A stretch of DNA of 39,023 nt from Streptomyces sp. T39 (GTDB taxonomy: Bacteria; Actinomycetota; Actinomycetes; Streptomycetales; Streptomycetaceae), in contig NZ_RDBP01000012.1 in NCBI RefSeq assembly GCF_008042045.1, positions 2,549,694 to 2,588,716 on the forward strand, written 5' to 3'. The translations under genes were made by a program, and so were the position numbers. Below are positions 36,247-39,023 of this stretch, one piece after another. Numbering within the stretch: the first letter of the stretch is position 1; each line of letters opens with the position of its first letter. The notes beneath the pieces were generated by a model. That model was given only the letters and a program-made list of their open reading frames with translations, had not been told where the DNA came from and ran no database searches.

Positions 36247-37479
36247 GTGCGCTCGATATGGAACGGTGCGATCTCCTTCGGGCTGGTCAGCATTCCGGTC
36301 AAGCTCATGAACGCGACCGAGAACCACTCGCTCTCCTTCCGCCAGATCCATGCCGCCGACGGGGGCAGGATCCGCTACCGCAAGGTGTGCGAGCTGGAGG
36401 AGAAGGAGGTCTCGGGCGACGAGATCGGCAAGGCGTACGAGGACGCCGACGGCTCGATGATCCCCATCACGGACGAGGACCTCGCCGCCCTTCCGCTCCC
36501 CACGGCGAAGACGATCGAGATCGTGGCCTTCGTGCCCGCCTCCGAGATCGACCCCCTCCAGATGGACACCGCCTACTACCTGGCGTCCAACGGGGTGCCC
36601 GCGGCCAAGCCGTACACGCTGCTGCGCGAGGCGCTCCGGCGGAGCCGGAAGGTGGCCGTCGCCAAGTTCGCCCTGCGGGGCCGCGAACGCCTCGGCATGC
36701 TCAGGGTCGTCGACGACGTCATCACCCTGCACGGGCTGCTGTGGCCCGACGAGATCCGCGAACCGGACACGGCGGCCCCGGGCAGCGACGTGACCGTTCG
36801 CGACGCCGAACTCGACCTGGCCGACGCCCTCATGGACACGCTCGGCGAGGTCGACCTGGACTCGCTCCACGACGACTACCGCGAGGCGGTCGAGGCGATG
36901 ATCGCCGCGAAGGTCGAGGGCGGCGGCGAGACGGCCGGGGCCGAGGGGCCCGCCGACACGGGCGGCAAGGTCATCGACCTGATGGCGGCCCTGGAGGGCA
37001 GCGTGCGGGCGGCCCGGGAGGCGCGCGGCGGCGACAGCGGCGGGGGCGCCGAGGTCACCCCGCTGAAGCGCCCGTCGGGACGCAGGGCGCCGACGGGCGG
37101 CAGGTCCGCGGCGAAGGCCGGGAGTGCGGCGAAGGCGGGCGCGCCGGAGAAGTCCGCGCCGGAGAAGTCCGCGCCGGAGAAGTCCGCGCCGGAGAAGTCC
37201 GCGCCGGGCAAGAGGGCTTCCGGGAAGGCGGCCGGGTCGGGCAGGGCGGCGTCCGGGAAGGCGGCCGGATCGTCGGGTCCGGCCCGGCGCGCGGGGTCCT
37301 CGGCGAAGGAGGAGACCGGGGCCGCCCGGAAGAGCACGGCGAAGAAGACCGCCGCCGCGTCCTCGGCGTCCTCCGCCAGGAAGTCCACCGCCACCTCGTC
37401 GGCCGGGAGGACGGCCGCGAAGAGGACCGTGAAGTCCTCGGCGAAGAAGACCGCGTCACGCGGGCGCAGTTCGGCGTGA
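36247..37479 (+). CDS. ku: Ku DNA end-binding protein with long basic tail
   Basis: Predicted 410-residue protein. The Ku core (about 1-250) shows MRSIWNGAISFGLVSIPVKL, YRKVCELEEKEVSGDEI, YYLASNGVPAAKPYTLLREAL and LHGLLWPDEIREP. It forms a ring on DNA ends and recruits the LigD polymerase and the ligase. The last ~130 residues are Lys/Ala/Ser-rich and H1-like, with a 5-residue repeat; bacterial Ku tails of this kind bind DNA. The GTG at 36247 follows GGAAGGGG. Confidence 0.96.
   Translation: MRSIWNGAISFGLVSIPVKLMNATENHSLSFRQIHAADGGRIRYRKVCELEEKEVSGDEIGKAYEDADGSMIPITDEDLAALPLPTAKTIEIVAFVPASEIDPLQMDTAYYLASNGVPAAKPYTLLREALRRSRKVAVAKFALRGRERLGMLRVVDDVITLHGLLWPDEIREPDTAAPGSDVTVRDAELDLADALMDTLGEVDLDSLHDDYREAVEAMIAAKVEGGGETAGAEGPADTGGKVIDLMAALEGSVRAAREARGGDSGGGAEVTPLKRPSGRRAPTGGRSAAKAGSAAKAGAPEKSAPEKSAPEKSAPEKSAPGKRASGKAAGSGRAASGKAAGSSGPARRAGSSAKEETGAARKSTAKKTAAASSASSARKSTATSSAGRTAAKRTVKSSAKKTASRGRSSA
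37141..37200 (+). repeat. Four 15-bp repeats in the Ku tail
   Basis: Four identical copies of GCGCCGGAGAAGTCC encode APEKS; a partial fifth follows. They lengthen the basic, disordered tail. Confidence 0.95.
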
Positions 37480-37557
37480 GCCCGGCCGCCCCCGGCCGGT
37501 GCGATACTCCAGCCGGGGCCGCCCGGTGAGCCGGGGCGGCAGGGGAGGGGAGTCCGC

Positions 37558-38190
37558 ATGACGGAGTCCGTGGGGGAGGCGAGCGCCGAAGAGCGCCGCG
37601 GACGCACGGTCAGGATCCTGCTGGCGGTCGCCGCGGTGGGGGCTGCGGCCCTGCCCGCGGGCCTGTGGGCGGCACGTCCCGGGGGTCTGCTCCTGCTCGC
37701 ACGCGTCTTCGACCACCCGCTGCTGTTCGGCTGGGTGACCGCCGGCGCGCTGACCGCGGCCGCCCTGGTCGGCCTGCGGCGCACGGCGCTGCGGGTGCTG
37801 GTGGGGGTGCTGGCGGGCGCGTGCGCGCTCGTCGCCGTGCCCCTGTCGCTGCTGCTCGTGATGTTCTCGCTGCCGTGGCCCGAGACGACCCTCGACCGCG
37901 CCGCGCCGGAACGGGACGACCGCCGGCTCGTGGTCGAGGAGGGCGCCGACATGATCGACCCGGTGTGGTGGGTGTCCCTCGACACCGGCAGCGGTCTCGG
38001 CGTGCGCCGCTGGCCCCTCGCGTGCTTCAACGGCGACGACCCCGCCGACGCGCTGACGGAGGCGGCCTGGGAGGGGCCGCACCGCCTGCGGCTGGTCTCG
38101 GGCGAGGGCGAGGAGGCCCGCACCCAGTACGTCGACGTCGACCCCGCCACGGGCAGGCCGGGCCCGGCCGAGGACCGGGGCGCGTGCTGA
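37558..38190 (+). CDS. Hypothetical membrane protein, three helices
   Basis: Predicted 210-residue membrane protein with helices at about 17-39, 48-73 and 77-107, then an acidic soluble region of about 100 residues ending in a cysteine. The soluble part has WWVSLDTGSGLGVRRWPLACF. No family recognised. ATG at 37558 follows AGGGGAGGGGAG. It lies 78 bp after ku on the same strand. Confidence 0.8.
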   Translation: MTESVGEASAEERRGRTVRILLAVAAVGAAALPAGLWAARPGGLLLLARVFDHPLLFGWVTAGALTAAALVGLRRTALRVLVGVLAGACALVAVPLSLLLVMFSLPWPETTLDRAAPERDDRRLVVEEGADMIDPVWWVSLDTGSGLGVRRWPLACFNGDDPADALTEAAWEGPHRLRLVSGEGEEARTQYVDVDPATGRPGPAEDRGAC

Positions 38191-38220
38191 GCGGCCTCGC
38201 GGAGCTGTCGGAGCCGGCCC

Positions 38221-38226
38221 TAGACT
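38221..38226 (+). promoter_or_regulatory. Possible -10 of the bL37 promoter
   Basis: TAGACT is a good Streptomyces vegetative -10 sequence and would give a leader of about 35 nt. There is no convincing -35 at the right distance. Confidence 0.3.
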
Positions 38227-38267
38227 GGCCAGCGCCCGTAATGTCCCGGAAAAGGGAGATGGTCGGT

Positions 38268-38342
38268 ATGTCGAAACGAGGGAACAAGCGCCGCGCCCGG
38301 AAGAAGAAGGGCGCGAACCACGGCAAGCGCCCCAATTGCTGA
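38268..38342 (+). CDS. Ribosomal protein bL37 (24 residues)
   Basis: A 24-residue, very basic protein beginning MSKRGNKRRARKKK and ending ANHGKRPNC. The pattern KRG-KKR-...-ANHGKRPN is that of the actinobacterial large-subunit protein bL37 as known from mycobacterial ribosomes. GGGAG lies 9 nt before the ATG. The gene has its own hairpins downstream and is usually missed in annotation because of its size. A cysteine replaces the usual small last residue (recalled, unchecked). Confidence 0.85.
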   Translation: MSKRGNKRRARKKKGANHGKRPNC

Positions 38343-38346
38343 AGGC

Positions 38347-38409
38347 GTCACGCGGTGCGTGACACCGCCGCCGGGAGCCGGACCCGCTGTGCCGGGTCCG
38401 GCTCCCGGC
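38347..38409. terminator. Double hairpin terminator after bL37
   Basis: Two hairpins follow the stop: GTCACGC-GGT-GCGTGAC (38347-38363), then a perfect 17-bp stem (38370-38386 with 38393-38409). It lies between convergent genes and may work in both directions. Confidence 0.85.
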
Positions 38410-38424
38410 GTGCGGCCCGCCGCC

Positions 38425-38648
38425 TCAGGAGCCGCCCTGCCAGGAGTGGGCGGTGAGGAAGGCGGGGCGTGGCGCCGGGAGCCGGCCGGCGGGGCGGCCG
38501 GGCGGGGGGACGGGCGCGCCGCGCGCCCCCGCGCGTGCCATCAGGACCGCCGTCACGGCGGCCAGTTCGACGGGATCCGCGTGCCCCTTCGTCACATGCA
38601 GCAGGGGCTGTGTGCTGCCGGTTTCCACAGGTCGCTCCTCGACGCTGG

Positions 38649-38652
<4 letters not shown>
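38425..38652 (-). CDS. Acyl-CoA carboxylase epsilon subunit
   Basis: Predicted 75-residue protein with the epsilon-type core LLHVTKGHADPVELAAVTAVLMAR followed by a Pro/Arg-rich tail, summarised here in part. Epsilon subunits stabilise and stimulate the beta carboxyltransferase of actinobacterial acyl-CoA carboxylases. The GTG at 38652 overlaps the beta-subunit stop (GTGA), the usual arrangement in these operons. Confidence 0.88.

Positions 38653-39023
<371 letters not shown>

Overview
The window is high-GC DNA with the codon use, GTG/TTG starts, ATGA/GTGA stop-start overlaps and gene families of a Streptomyces chromosome. The best lineage markers are a fused Kgd-type 2-oxoglutarate decarboxylase, a conservon (four genes coding for a sensor kinase, a roadblock protein, a DUF742 protein and a GTPase), an Actinobacteria-type ribosomal protein bL37, and a Ku/LigD end-joining module. 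From memory, the order kgd - two-component pair - lon - ... - PBP/SEDS - ligase/LigD/ku matches a core-genome stretch of S. coelicolor. Most of the window therefore looks like vertically inherited core DNA with a few disturbed spots.

Layout. 1-8 kb: kgd, a two-component system (regulator then kinase), a spermidine-synthase-like methyltransferase, a doubtful membrane protein and a GNAT acetyltransferase, all on the minus strand. 8.1-9.3 kb: a disturbed patch with a SMI1/KNR4-like gene, a decayed TnsA-like fragment and a very small open frame. 9.3-15.2 kb: lon, with a site resembling the HspR operator; a Cys-cluster plus pentapeptide-repeat protein; a secreted GH25 muramidase; a MarR regulator; a PP2C-like protein. 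15.5-21.6 kb: a tightly coupled five-gene conservon operon ending in a styrene-monooxygenase-like flavoprotein. 21.6-23.0 kb: a gene for a kinase-fold protein without the catalytic residues, whose 3' part is disrupted by a 174-bp perfect inverted repeat. 23.2-26.6 kb: a small conserved-looking protein, then a TetR gene and two divergent diiron oxygenase-like genes. 26.6-31 kb: a short amidase, a repeat-rich spacer, and a PBP/SEDS cell-wall synthase pair. 31-34.3 kb: HEAT-repeat and zinc-ribbon proteins and an NTF2-like protein. 34.4-37.5 kb: end-joining repair genes (ligase, LigD polymerase, ku). 37.5-39 kb: a membrane protein, bL37, and the epsilon and beta subunits of an acyl-CoA carboxylase, the last cut by the window edge.

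How genes work together. Four functional units stand out. (1) The conservon operon, in which a membrane kinase-like protein, a roadblock protein, a DUF742 protein and a small GTPase form a G-protein-like signalling complex, with a flavin monooxygenase as a possible output. (2) The divergent diiron pair with its TetR repressor. (3) The PBP/SEDS pair, translationally coupled. (4) The ligase-LigD pair divergent from ku, whose short shared promoter region carries a 17-bp tandem repeat.

Limits. Everything here is read by eye. Family names rest on motifs and remembered relatives, not on searches. The items most worth checking are the 174-bp inverted repeat (a real rearrangement or an assembly artefact), the TnsA-like remnant, the diiron pair, and the Cys-cluster/pentapeptide fusion. 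I found no complete mobile element, CRISPR array, rRNA or tRNA.
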